Assembly (NCBI GenBank): GCA_041920215.1
Contig: JAYRSJ010000010.1
Span: 62,001 to 126,000 of the forward strand
Direction of reading: 5' to 3'
Length of the DNA stretch: 64,000 bases
DNA from: JAYRSJ01 sp041920215
GTDB taxonomy: Bacteria; Pseudomonadota; Gammaproteobacteria; Burkholderiales; Burkholderiaceae_C
In this document: one piece after another, positions 18,795-26,640 of the stretch
How positions within the stretch are numbered: the stretch's first letter is position 1
How the letters are laid out: every line of letters begins with the position of its first letter
The notes under the pieces: model-generated
What the model was told of the DNA's origin: nothing
What the model saw: the letters and a program-made list of their open reading frames with translations, nothing else
The model's database searches: none
Translations under genes and position numbers: made by a program

Positions 18795-19892
18795 TCAGTT
18801 CTGGGCGGCGGCAACGAAACCGGTGACCTCGAGGCCATAGCCGGTCATGCTGGGCATGCGGCGCGGGCTGCCCAGCAGCTTCATCCTGTGCACGCCCAGC
18901 TCGCGCAGGATCTGGGCACCGACGCCATAGGTGCGCAGGTCCATGGTCTGGCGAGCACCCGATGTGGCGGGCGCTGGCTCCAGGCGCTGCAGCAGCTGCT
19001 GAGCGTCCTCACCGCAGTTGAGCAGCACGGCCAGACCAGCACCGGCGCTCTGAATCTCGGCCAGTGCGGCAGGCAGGGGCCAGGAATGGCCGCAGGCGCC
19101 GGTATCCAGCAGATCCATCACCGACAGGGGCTCGTGCACACGCACCAGCAACTCGTCTTCGGGCCGCCATTGGCCAAGGGCCAGCGCCAGGTGGACGCCA
19201 CCGGTGCGGTCGCTGAAGACATGGCAGTCGAACTCGCCCTGGGCGGTCTGCAGCTTGCGCTGGCTGACGCGGCGGATCAGCGACTCGTTGCGGCTGCGGT
19301 ACTCGATCAGGTCGGCGATGGTGCCGATCTTCAGGCCATGCTCCTGGGCGAAGATCTCCAGATCGGGCAGACGGGCCATGGTGCCGTCGTCCTTCATGAT
19401 CTCGCAGATCACGCCCGCGGGACTGAGACCGGCCATCTGCGCCAGATCGCAGCCGGCCTCGGTATGGCCGGCGCGCATCAGCACGCCGCCGTCCTGGGCC
19501 TGCAGCGGAAAGATATGGCCGGGCTGCACCAGATCCTCCGCCTTGGCATGCTTGGCCACGGCCGCCTGCACGGTGCGGGCCCGGTCGGCGGCCGAGATGC
19601 CGGTGCTGACGCCAGTGGCGGCCTCGATGGAGACGGTGAAGGCCGTGCCGTGCTTGGTGCCATTGCGGCTGGCCATGGGCGGCAGCTGCAGGCGCTCGCA
19701 GCGCTCACGGGTCAGGGTCAGGCAGATCAGGCCGCGGCCGTACTTGGCCATGAAGTTGATCGCCTCGGGCGTCACATGATCAGCCGCAATGACGAGGTCG
19801 CCCTCGTTCTCGCGGTCTTCTTCGTCGACCAGGATGACCATGCGGCCGGCAGCAAGCTCGGCAACCAGCTCGGGTACAGGTGATATCGGCAT
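18795..19892 (-). CDS. ribBA: 3,4-dihydroxy-2-butanone-4-phosphate synthase with degenerate GTP cyclohydrolase II domain
   Basis: The N-terminal half (about residues 1-205) is RibB, converting ribulose 5-phosphate to the four-carbon riboflavin precursor. The active-site motif ILVDEEDRENEGDLVIAA is intact, as are GRGLICLTLT and the later QDGGVLMRAGHTEA. The C-terminal half aligns with RibA (RTYGVGAQILRELGVHRMK is recognisable), but the zinc-binding cysteine cluster of GTP cyclohydrolase II (SLRCDCG type) is missing and that area is shortened. GTP cyclohydrolase activity is therefore doubtful. Many Burkholderiales carry such RibB-RibA-like fusions alongside a separate ribA. The gene lies between ribD and ribH. 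Confidence 0.92.
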   Translation of the reverse strand: MPISPVPELVAELAAGRMVILVDEEDRENEGDLVIAADHVTPEAINFMAKYGRGLICLTLTRERCERLQLPPMASRNGTKHGTAFTVSIEAATGVSTGISAADRARTVQAAVAKHAKAEDLVQPGHIFPLQAQDGGVLMRAGHTEAGCDLAQMAGLSPAGVICEIMKDDGTMARLPDLEIFAQEHGLKIGTIADLIEYRSRNESLIRRVSQRKLQTAQGEFDCHVFSDRTGGVHLALALGQWRPEDELLVRVHEPLSVMDLLDTGACGHSWPLPAALAEIQSAGAGLAVLLNCGEDAQQLLQRLEPAPATSGARQTMDLRTYGVGAQILRELGVHRMKLLGSPRRMPSMTGYGLEVTGFVAAAQN

Positions 19893-19940
19893 GAGCGCGA
19901 TTGTAGGCGGGCGCGCTGGGGTTCTCCCGGGGTGAGGCCT

Positions 19941-21116
19941 CTATTGGGGCTGAGTCAGCCGCGGCGAGTTCAGCCAGGAGAGCGGGTCTGCGCCGACCCG
20001 GGCCCGCAAACGCAGATCGGCGCCCACCTGCAGCGTGTCCAGCCACTGCAGCGGCAGGGCCTGATCCAGGCTCGCCAGCGGGCCGAATGCGGCGATCTCG
20101 CGGCCTTGTCCCAGCAGCTTGGGGGCCAGGTAGAGCAGCAGCTCGTCGACCAGGCCAGCGGCCAGCAGCGAGCCGTTGAGCTTGTGGCCCGCCTCCACAT
20201 GCAGCTCGTTGATGCCGCGCCGCCCCAGCTCGCTCAGCAGGGCGGCAAGATCGACCTTGCCGCCAGGGCCGGGCCGGTACAGCAGCTCGGCGCCGGCGGC
20301 TTGCAGCGCTTCGGCCCGAGCCGTGACAGGCGTCGCGGCGCAGATCAGCACGGCACCGGGTGGCGCGAGCAGGCGGGCCTCAGACGGCGTTTCCAGGCGC
20401 GAGTCGACCACTACCCGCAGCGGCTGCTGGCGGGTCTCGACCAGACGTACATCGAGCCGCGGGTTGTCGTCGCGCACCGTGCCGATGCCGGTGAGCAAGG
20501 CATTGGCTCGACGGCGCCAGGCATGACCGTCGCGACGGGCCGGCTCGGCGGTGATCCATTGGCTCTGGCCGTCGGGCAAGGCGGTGCGGCCGTCCAGCGA
20601 GGCGGCGGCTTTCAGCCGCACATAGGGTCGGCCCCGCAGCATGCGTGAGAAGAAGCCGATGTTGAGATCGCGCGCGGCCTCGGCAAACAGGCCCAGCTCG
20701 CAGCGGATGCCGGCGTGGCGCAGGCGGGCCATGCCCTGGCCTGACACCAGGGGATTCGGGTCGGCAATCGCCACGACCACCCGGGCCAGCCCGGCGGCAA
20801 TCAAGGCATCACAGCAGGGCGGGGTGCGACCATGGTGGGCACAGGGCTCGAGGGTGACGTAGGCGGTGGCGCCTCGCACATCCCGGCCGCGCGATTGGGC
20901 ATCGCGCAGGGCCATCACCTCGGCATGGGCCCGGCCGGCCGCCTGTGTGTGACCGACGCCAAGCAGCCGGCCGTCCGGGTCGCAGATGACGCAGCCCACG
21001 CGTGGATTGGGGTCTGACAGGCCGATGGCCTGCTCAGCCAGTTGCAGCGCCAGCTGCATCGCGTCGTCGGGGCCACCCAGTTGCTCGGGCAGTGCGTTCA
21101 GATCGAAGGAAAGCAT
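19941..21116 (-). CDS. ribD: Bifunctional diaminohydroxyphosphoribosylaminopyrimidine deaminase / uracil reductase
   Basis: Carries out the second and third steps of the pyrimidine branch of riboflavin synthesis. The N-terminal deaminase domain (about 1-150) has the zinc motifs HAEVMAL and PCAHHGRTPPC. The C-terminal reductase domain (about 160-370) has RPYVRLKAAASLDGRTAL and LHVEAGHKLNGSLL. At 391 residues it is full length. The start MLSFDLNALP has no obvious ribosome-binding site. The riboflavin synthase gene that commonly follows ribD in this order is absent; ribBA starts only 48 bases after the ribD stop. I found no FMN riboswitch upstream. Confidence 0.95.
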   Translation of the reverse strand: MLSFDLNALPEQLGGPDDAMQLALQLAEQAIGLSDPNPRVGCVICDPDGRLLGVGHTQAAGRAHAEVMALRDAQSRGRDVRGATAYVTLEPCAHHGRTPPCCDALIAAGLARVVVAIADPNPLVSGQGMARLRHAGIRCELGLFAEAARDLNIGFFSRMLRGRPYVRLKAAASLDGRTALPDGQSQWITAEPARRDGHAWRRRANALLTGIGTVRDDNPRLDVRLVETRQQPLRVVVDSRLETPSEARLLAPPGAVLICAATPVTARAEALQAAGAELLYRPGPGGKVDLAALLSELGRRGINELHVEAGHKLNGSLLAAGLVDELLLYLAPKLLGQGREIAAFGPLASLDQALPLQWLDTLQVGADLRLRARVGADPLSWLNSPRLTQPQ

Positions 21117-21118
21117 GC

Positions 21119-21138
21119 CGGCAGTCTAGCGACTGCCG
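21119..21138. terminator. Short stem-loop between pilV-like gene and ribD
   Basis: CGGCAGTC and GACTGCCG are perfect complements around the loop TAGC. It sits in the 37-base gap between the pilV-like stop and the ribD start on the same strand, so it could weaken read-through from the pilin operon or occlude ribD initiation. There is no T run. Confidence 0.4.
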
Positions 21139-21153
21139 CGCCGACCCGTGGCT

Positions 21154-22377
21154 TCAGACCTGATGGTCGACCGTGGCGCTGTTAAAGAAGCGCCCCGCCT
21201 CGGGATCGGCCGTCTGGCCGGCCGGGCAGGCGCTGCTGCCCAGCACGACCAGGAAGTTTTGGCCACCCAGCGACTGGGCGACCTCGCGGTGCTCGAAGGG
21301 GTGTTCTGCATTGCGGATGCTGCCATCGCCGTCATAGTCAGCGCTGTAACGGCAGACCTTGTAATCGTGGGGGCCGAGTGCGATGCCAATCAAGCGCAGC
21401 ACGCCCGACCAGTGGGGCGTCGGGTCGGCGTTGGGGAAGACGGCGCAGTAGTAGCGCACGCCATTGAGCTGTGCATTCACCGCGTTGCTTGGCGCATCGT
21501 CAAAACACTCATAGGCGGGTATCGGATGGCCGGCACTGCTCAGGGTCAGCTGCATGTCCAGCGGCAGGGCAGCGCTCAGCGGCGACTCCGGGGAGGGGGG
21601 ATCGACCAGGGAGAAACGCACCTGCCCGCTCAGCAGATAGGCGAAGCTGCTGTTAGTACAGAAAGTGGCGACATCGGCCACGGTGATGGCCGATGTCTGC
21701 GTGTTTGCGGCGAAGCCGGTGCAGCGGTTGGTGATGCGGCCGCTGAGATTGTTGAATACCCAGGCGATGCCGCCGCTATTGGGAGGCTTGAGCACGCTGC
21801 GGCCGTCACCCAGGTCCTTGGCCTCCAGCGGAATCTGCACTGAGCGACCGCCCGGACGGCGGTTGGGGTCGCCGTCGGGAGCGATCGACAAGGCGGCGCT
21901 GAGCTTGGGCTCGACGCGGCTGATGAAGGTGAACAGCGACAACGATTGCAGCAAGCCCGCCCGGTCTTCCCAACTCACTTCCACGTCCACCTGGCTGCCA
22001 CTGCCGTTGGCCATGGGCGTGACCCGGCGTACCAGGGTAAAGCGCGCATTATTGACGTTATCAGTCAAGTCGGTCAGCACGGCCGGCTGAATCTGGTCAA
22101 AGCCGCGAACGGCAGCCGGTGCACCGACGCCGCGCTGCAGTACCGAGTAGGCACGCAGGCGCTCAAGGTCTTCGCTGGCCAGCCGAACAGCCTCACTGCG
22201 TTGCTTGGCGAAGTCCGCGCTGCGCCTCATCTTGCCCTGCAAGCCGACCAGAGCCACCATGCCGAAGGCCATGATCAGCATGGCGACAAGAGCCTCGATC
22301 AGGGTCACGCCGCGCACCGCATGCGCTCGCCCGGCCGACGCGTCGAGCCTGGACAGCGGCGTGCGAAGCGGCTTCAT
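21154..22377 (-). CDS. pilV: Type IV pilus minor pilin / modification protein PilV-like
   Basis: Minor pilin of 407 residues. After a basic leader comes the class III/prepilin signal VRGVTLIEALVAMLIMAFGM, with Glu at position 5 of the mature protein. It then has KMRRSADFAKQRSEAVRLAS, typical of PilV. The remainder is a large extracytoplasmic region with several cysteines. Its ATG overlaps the pilX stop. The upstream in-frame extension is rejected because the prepilin leader must be near the N-terminus. It is the last gene of the minor-pilin operon. Confidence 0.85.
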   Translation of the reverse strand: MKPLRTPLSRLDASAGRAHAVRGVTLIEALVAMLIMAFGMVALVGLQGKMRRSADFAKQRSEAVRLASEDLERLRAYSVLQRGVGAPAAVRGFDQIQPAVLTDLTDNVNNARFTLVRRVTPMANGSGSQVDVEVSWEDRAGLLQSLSLFTFISRVEPKLSAALSIAPDGDPNRRPGGRSVQIPLEAKDLGDGRSVLKPPNSGGIAWVFNNLSGRITNRCTGFAANTQTSAITVADVATFCTNSSFAYLLSGQVRFSLVDPPSPESPLSAALPLDMQLTLSSAGHPIPAYECFDDAPSNAVNAQLNGVRYYCAVFPNADPTPHWSGVLRLIGIALGPHDYKVCRYSADYDGDGSIRNAEHPFEHREVAQSLGGQNFLVVLGSSACPAGQTADPEAGRFFNSATVDHQV

Positions 22378-23678
22378 CACTCGGCATCCGTCCAACTGCC
22401 CGGCACGCGTACATAGCTGCCGCGCTGCCTGCTGAGCAGGCCCAGTACACCGGGGCTGTAGCTGATATCGACATTGCCGCCGCCTGTGAAGCTGCCGGCG
22501 CTGATGAGCGCGCCGCCCAGGCGCGCTGGCTGCGGCGTGCCGTTGATCCAGCTGAGGTCTCCGCCGGCGAAAACCAGGCCGTGAATGATCATCGGGCCGT
22601 CGAGGGTGATGCTGCCGGTCGCCGCGATGAGCAGCGGGCGAACGGCGGTCCCCAGGTTCACATTGCTGGCGATGCGCAAATCGCCGTCGACCCAGATCTG
22701 ATCGGCTCCCCTTGCAATCAAGGACTGCAGCGCGCCGGCGCAATCGGCGGCGCAACTGGCTGCGTGCACCGAGGGCTGCCGGCTGTAGGTGGAGGCAGAC
22801 ATGCCGAAGTAACGTGCGAAAACATCAGTCTGGCCCAGTGCACTCAGGCTGGGATCCTCCTTGAGCATGGCCTGCTCGGCCGGCGCGCCAGGCAGGGAAC
22901 TGAGTCGGTCAAGTTGACCGCTGATGGTCTGGCCGGCCTGCATCAGCAGCCCCTGCGTATGGGGGTCGGCATTGTGAACGCCGATGCCAGGCACGCCGAG
23001 ATCTATGGCACCGCGGGCAGTCAGCGCACTGGCTGGCGGCACTTTCAAGGCGCTCAGCAAGGCCACATCGAACACGACGTCGGACTGCGCCAGCATATTG
23101 CTGCCGGCCACATTGTCCGGCAGGCAGTTGGCGGTCAGATCGGTACAGGCCATGATGCGCACCCTGACCGCGCCTGCCCGGGCCAGCGGCTGGAAGCGCA
23201 CATTGAACATGGGCTGAAGCCGTGTCGCTGCAGCGGGGGCTGGCATCACAATCACGCCGTCGGCCGGGCACTGGCAAACCCAGGCCTGGGCCTCGGAGTT
23301 GATGCAGGCTGCCACTGGCTGGGGCGTGGGTGGCGGCGCTGGTGGCGGTAGGGCGGGAGGCAGCGGGGTGGCGATGCTGATGGCGCGCTCGCTGCTGATG
23401 CTCAGATAGCGATCGCGGAAGCTGCTGGTGCCGTTTTCCTGTGGCTTGCACTGGGCGTCAATCAGGCCGCCATTGAGGGCGGCGACGACCCACTCACCAC
23501 CGGCCTCAGCCGTTTCCAGTGCCACGCTGGCGCGGTAGTAGTTGCTGGCGATGCGCTGCTCGAATACCAGATTGCGATTGGCGAAGGCGGCCATCATCGC
23601 CATCACGAAAAACAGCACCATCACCACCACCAGGGTCGCGGCACCGCTCTGCTTCTTGGCCGTTGAGTGGGTGATCAT
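22377..23678 (-). CDS. pilX: Type IV pilus assembly protein PilX-like, long form
   Basis: Minor pilin-like protein of 433 residues, longer than typical PilX (about 200). The N-terminus has the PilX_N pattern KKQSGAATLVVVMVLFFVMA, then AFANRNLVFEQRIASNYYRA and LETAEAGGEWVVAAL. The C-terminal half reads like a repetitive beta-rich fold (IWVDGDLRIASNVNLGTAV, then a GSITLDGPMIIHGLVFAGGD stretch). That resembles bactofilin or beta-helix domains; this is inference. The ATG at 23678 overlaps the pilW stop. Confidence 0.78.
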   Translation of the reverse strand: MITHSTAKKQSGAATLVVVMVLFFVMAMMAAFANRNLVFEQRIASNYYRASVALETAEAGGEWVVAALNGGLIDAQCKPQENGTSSFRDRYLSISSERAISIATPLPPALPPPAPPPTPQPVAACINSEAQAWVCQCPADGVIVMPAPAAATRLQPMFNVRFQPLARAGAVRVRIMACTDLTANCLPDNVAGSNMLAQSDVVFDVALLSALKVPPASALTARGAIDLGVPGIGVHNADPHTQGLLMQAGQTISGQLDRLSSLPGAPAEQAMLKEDPSLSALGQTDVFARYFGMSASTYSRQPSVHAASCAADCAGALQSLIARGADQIWVDGDLRIASNVNLGTAVRPLLIAATGSITLDGPMIIHGLVFAGGDLSWINGTPQPARLGGALISAGSFTGGGNVDISYSPGVLGLLSRQRGSYVRVPGSWTDAE

Positions 23679-24406
23679 GGTGGGCACTCGCCGGCAAGAA
23701 CATCGTTGCGCAGTCGGGTGCTGAGCCGCACGCTGCGGACCACCTTGGGGTCATGAACGGCGCGGCCCTCCAACCGGACATCGATGTGACGGATCTGCTG
23801 CACAAACGGGTCACAGACCGCGCCGGCGGGGCAGGGACGTGGGCAGAACTCTTCGAGCGCCATGTCCTGGGTGTTGATGGTGACGCGCAGGTCCGTCACC
23901 TCGAGCGTCGCCGGATCGGTCAAGGGTTGCCAGCGTCCCCCAAGCTTGAACTGAAGGACCTTGTCGGTGCTGAGGCGGAAGCCGAACTCCTCGCGGAGTG
24001 CATCGACGGCATTGTTCTCGGGGTAGCTGGGCGCAGCATTGCCGCGATCGTCCGCGCGGCTGTAGTTGTAGACGAAGCCGTTCTCGTCCTCCAGGGCGCT
24101 GATTGCGCCGTAGTTGCTGCGCACGGTCTGTAAGGCCAGCGGCTGCGTGCCGTCCCACACCAGGCGCTCCGGAAAGGCCCAGAAGCCGGTTCGCCGCAGG
24201 TCTCTCAGCAATAGATGGGCCGCGGCACGCAGGTCCTGCTGAACCTGGGTTTCGAGCACCAGCCGACGGTGGTCGGTAATCTGGCTGGTCATCATCAAGC
24301 TGGCACCGGCCACGACAATCATGCCCACGGTGATGCCGACCATCAGTTCGACCAGGGTCAGGCCGCACTGGCGTGCTGTGGCGGAAGTTCTCAGGGCGCT
24401 ACGCAT
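23675..24406 (-). CDS. pilW: Type IV pilus minor pilin PilW-like
   Basis: The 243-residue protein has a prepilin leader ending in CGLTLVELMVGITVGMIVVA, where Gly-Leu marks the peptidase cleavage site and Glu5 is present. It continues with SLMMTSQITDHRRLVLETQV and LRAAAHLLLRDLRRTGFW, features of PilW. It contains a Cys-rich loop (FCPRPCPAGAVCDP). Together with the neighbouring minor pilins it would prime pilus assembly at the inner membrane. It overlaps fimT by 16 bases and pilX by four. Confidence 0.82.
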   Translation of the reverse strand: MRSALRTSATARQCGLTLVELMVGITVGMIVVAGASLMMTSQITDHRRLVLETQVQQDLRAAAHLLLRDLRRTGFWAFPERLVWDGTQPLALQTVRSNYGAISALEDENGFVYNYSRADDRGNAAPSYPENNAVDALREEFGFRLSTDKVLQFKLGGRWQPLTDPATLEVTDLRVTINTQDMALEEFCPRPCPAGAVCDPFVQQIRHIDVRLEGRAVHDPKVVRSVRLSTRLRNDVLAGECPP

Positions 24407-24948
24407 CGCTTGCTACTCCCGCCCATCGAGCCGTCGGGGTCGCACACCTGCGCGCGGCCGATGCCGTTGATCCGGACCTCAAGTCGGTAGCCACGGCTCC
24501 CGGCGACCGCGATCACCGGCACATCGGGCTGCACCACCGACATCGGTGGATAGAAATTCAGATAGTCACTCCCGACGGCCGGCTGCAGGCTGACGCCCGC
24601 TTGCTTGCGCAGTGCCTGCGTGCGCAAAGCGGTTCTGCCGCCGCCTCCCGGGCAAGGCGCGGCATTGAGGCAGTCGCAGAATGGACCGACCGGGCGATAG
24701 ATGCTGACCGTGTAGCAGCTGTTCTGGGCATCATTGCGGAAGCGCAGCTCGATGCGATTACCGCGCAGGGCGGTCTGTGAGCGCGCGTAGGCAATGTCGG
24801 TACTCAGCTGCGCTGCCGCCATCTCCACCCTGCGCTTATTGATCAGATCGAGCATCGAAGGGATGGCAACCGCCGCCAGGATGCCGATGACCCCAATCAC
24901 CACCATCATTTCAACGAGGCTGAGCCCCTGATCGGCGTTCTTGTTCAT
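24391..24948 (-). CDS. Pseudopilin, GspH/FimT family
   Basis: Minor pilin of 185 residues starting MNKNADQGLSLVEMMVVIGV, a classic type IV prepilin signal with G-L cleavage and Glu5. Then comes AAVAIPSMLDLINKRRVEMA and, about 100 residues in, the GspH/FimT-type beta domain with Cys pairs (CYTVSIYRPVGPFCDCLNAA). The ATG at 24948 overlaps the TGA of the pilE-like frame, so its translation should be coupled to that frame. The premature stop in pilE may therefore reduce expression of this gene. Confidence 0.82.
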   Translation of the reverse strand: MNKNADQGLSLVEMMVVIGVIGILAAVAIPSMLDLINKRRVEMAAAQLSTDIAYARSQTALRGNRIELRFRNDAQNSCYTVSIYRPVGPFCDCLNAAPCPGGGGRTALRTQALRKQAGVSLQPAVGSDYLNFYPPMSVVQPDVPVIAVAGSRGYRLEVRINGIGRAQVCDPDGSMGGSSKRCVAP

Positions 24949-25424
24949 TGCGGCCAGCACGAGGGGTTGGGCGCGCCACCTGATGTGGTTGCCAAATAGC
25001 GCAGATCTCCGCCGCTGACCCGGATGGACATGCTGGCGCAATCGCTGTCGCCGGCCTGCGCCTTGCCAGCCACCGGGGTTGCCGCAATCAGGTAGCCGCT
25101 GGCGGTCACCTCGCTCAACTCCAGTCGGTAGTAACCTTTAGATGACGTCGCTGACTGACCCAGGTCGGTGAGCGTCGCTGCATAGCTGGGCTGGTTGGCG
25201 CGCAGTCGCTCCTAGGCGTGCTGGATATCTGACAAGGCGCTGATCGCGTCACTGCGACGGCTCTTGCGGATTGAATCCAGGTAAGACGGCAGCGCCATCG
25301 CCGCAAGAACGCCCACCACGACAACGGCGATCATCAACTCGATCAAGGTGAATCCCTGACGCGAGCTTGATGCGGCCAAGCGGGCTGTGCGGACTGCCGG
25401 CTGAGATGTAAGCAACTGTGCCAT
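24945..25424 (-). pseudogene. pilE-like type IV pilin interrupted by an in-frame amber codon
   Basis: A PilE-family pilin with a leader (MAQLLTSQPAVRTARLA), cleavage site and N-terminal helix (RQGFTLIELMIAVVVVGVLA) and the PilE-like PSYLDSIRKSRRSDAISALS. After codon 70 (DIQHA) a TAG at 25212-25214 stops it. The same frame then stays open for 88 codons (ERLRANQPSYAATLTDLG, later GYYRLELSEVTASGYLIAA) to a TGA at 24945-24947 that overlaps the next gene start. The position corresponds to the Gln of a QHAQERL-type helix, so a single CAG-to-TAG change explains it. Full length would be 159 codons. Sequencing error or amber suppression are alternatives. Confidence 0.85.
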
Positions 25425-25526
25425 CGGCGGATTATCAGAATTCGGGCGCTCTGCCTATGCGCTCGCCTTGCCATTGATCGGTGGCGCAGCGCCGTCTGTC
25501 CTGATCCCCCAGTTCGAAGGAACTAC

Positions 25527-26075
25527 TCAGCACCTCGGCAGGCCGCCGATCGCGCCGTCGATCGCGCAACTGCGGATGCGGCCCGCGATGCTGACGACAT
25601 GCTGGATCGTTGGACCTCCCGGCAAGCTGAGGTCTATCCGCGCCGTACTGGTCGCCAGCCCCTGCCGCGACTGGAAGCTGATGGAACCGACATTGGCCTT
25701 CATGCTCAGCTTGCTGGAGACCGGCAGCCAATGCGACTTCAGCACGGCCGCGCCGTCCTTGCACAAGGCCATGCCATCGCCCTCGCAGGTGCAGGCGCCA
25801 CTCGCCCCGGTGTGCAGCAGATAGCAGCTGCCTACAGCGTGATGGCTCAGGCGGAAGTGCACCCCTGCGCCGGTATGCACGGCGGCGCTGCGGGCGTACT
25901 GCAAATCAGTCAGGACGGTCTGCGCCAGCCCCTGCAGACGGGAGCGCTGCCGCAGTTCGTTCAGGGCCGGCACCGCCTGGCTCAGCAAGATCATCACCAC
26001 GGCCAGTGCGACGCAGAGTTCAAGCAGGCTGACACCCCGGCTGCGGCTCAGAAGACATGTTGTATGGACCGGCAT
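25527..26075 (-). CDS. Pseudopilin, GspH/FimU family
   Basis: First gene of the minor-pilin operon, 182 residues. The start at 26075 (MPVHTTCLLSRS) has GGGAG six bases upstream. The prepilin signal is SRGVSLLELCVALAVVMILL (Glu5 present). It is followed by a GspH-type region (LQGLAQTVLTDLQYARSAAV), an SCYLLHTGASGACTC motif, and a C-terminal disulfide-like pair ending in GGLPRC. FimU/FimT-like proteins are minor pilins that help start pilus polymerisation. A 102-base gap, unusual in this tight operon, separates it from the pilE-like frame. Confidence 0.82.
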   Translation of the reverse strand: MPVHTTCLLSRSRGVSLLELCVALAVVMILLSQAVPALNELRQRSRLQGLAQTVLTDLQYARSAAVHTGAGVHFRLSHHAVGSCYLLHTGASGACTCEGDGMALCKDGAAVLKSHWLPVSSKLSMKANVGSISFQSRQGLATSTARIDLSLPGGPTIQHVVSIAGRIRSCAIDGAIGGLPRC

Positions 26076-26122
26076 GCTGGGCTCCCGCTGGTGTGGCATG
26101 CACACAATCTAGGAGCCGGCCG

Positions 26123-26137
26123 TGCTTTATTCGTTCC
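26123..26137 (-). promoter_or_regulatory. Possible sigma-54-like -24/-12 element upstream of the minor pilin operon
   Basis: Reading on the minus strand, GGAACGAATAAAGCA has GG and GC spaced by exactly ten bases and keeps the ACG of the TGGCACG box, but lacks the TT before GC. Initiation would give a leader of about 40 bases with a good ribosome-binding site. The match is partial, so this is a candidate only. Confidence 0.3.
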
Positions 26138-26146
26138 CACCAAAGA

Positions 26147-26177
26147 GGGGATCGAGAGGGGGGGCTGACAGGGGGGG
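26147..26177 (+). repeat. G-tract cluster (G4, G7, G7) between nrdR and the minor pilin operon
   Basis: On the plus strand there are GGGG at 26147-26150, seven Gs at 26158-26164 and seven Gs at 26171-26177, separated by short spacers. The last tract ends right at the nrdR stop. Such runs can form a G-quadruplex and are prone to slipped-strand length change. They lie at the 5' side of the fimU-like gene. Confidence 0.7.
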
Positions 26178-26621
26178 TCAGATGTCGCGAATCAGCTGCC
26201 TGAACTCATCCACGTCCTCGAAGCTGCGATAGACCGAGGCGAAGCGAACATAGGCAACCTTGTCGATGCGCTTGAGTTCACGCATCACCAACTCGCCCAG
26301 CCGTGTGGAGGGGATCTCACGGGCTCCGCTGGTCAGCAGCTTCTCCTCGATGCGGGCCAGGGCGGCATCGATCTGTTCGATGCTGACCGGACGCTTGCGA
26401 AGTGCGAGTTGCATGGAGGCACGCAGTTTGGCCGGGTCGAAGTCTGCCCGGGTGCCATCTTTCTTCACCACCACGGGCAGGGCTATTTCGGCTCGCTCGT
26501 AGGTGGTGAAGCGCTTATCACAGCCCAGGCAACGCCGTCGGCGGCGCACCACATCGCCCTCGTCCGATTCCCGAGTTTCTGACACCTGGGTTTCGGCATG
26601 GGAGCAAAAGGGGCAACGCAT
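26178..26621 (-). CDS. nrdR: Transcriptional repressor NrdR
   Basis: ATP/dATP-sensing repressor of ribonucleotide reductase genes. The 147-residue protein has an N-terminal zinc ribbon (MRCPFCSHAETQVSETR paired with RRRRCLGCDKRFTTYE) and an ATP-cone domain (VVVKKDGTRADFDPAKLRAS to VRFASVYRSFEDVDEF). It lies 19 bases after glyA, a conserved pairing in betaproteobacteria, and is therefore likely to be transcribed from the glyA promoter. Confidence 0.97.
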   Translation of the reverse strand: MRCPFCSHAETQVSETRESDEGDVVRRRRRCLGCDKRFTTYERAEIALPVVVKKDGTRADFDPAKLRASMQLALRKRPVSIEQIDAALARIEEKLLTSGAREIPSTRLGELVMRELKRIDKVAYVRFASVYRSFEDVDEFRQLIRDI

Positions 26622-26640
26622 AGGGCGGCTCGGCCGACGA

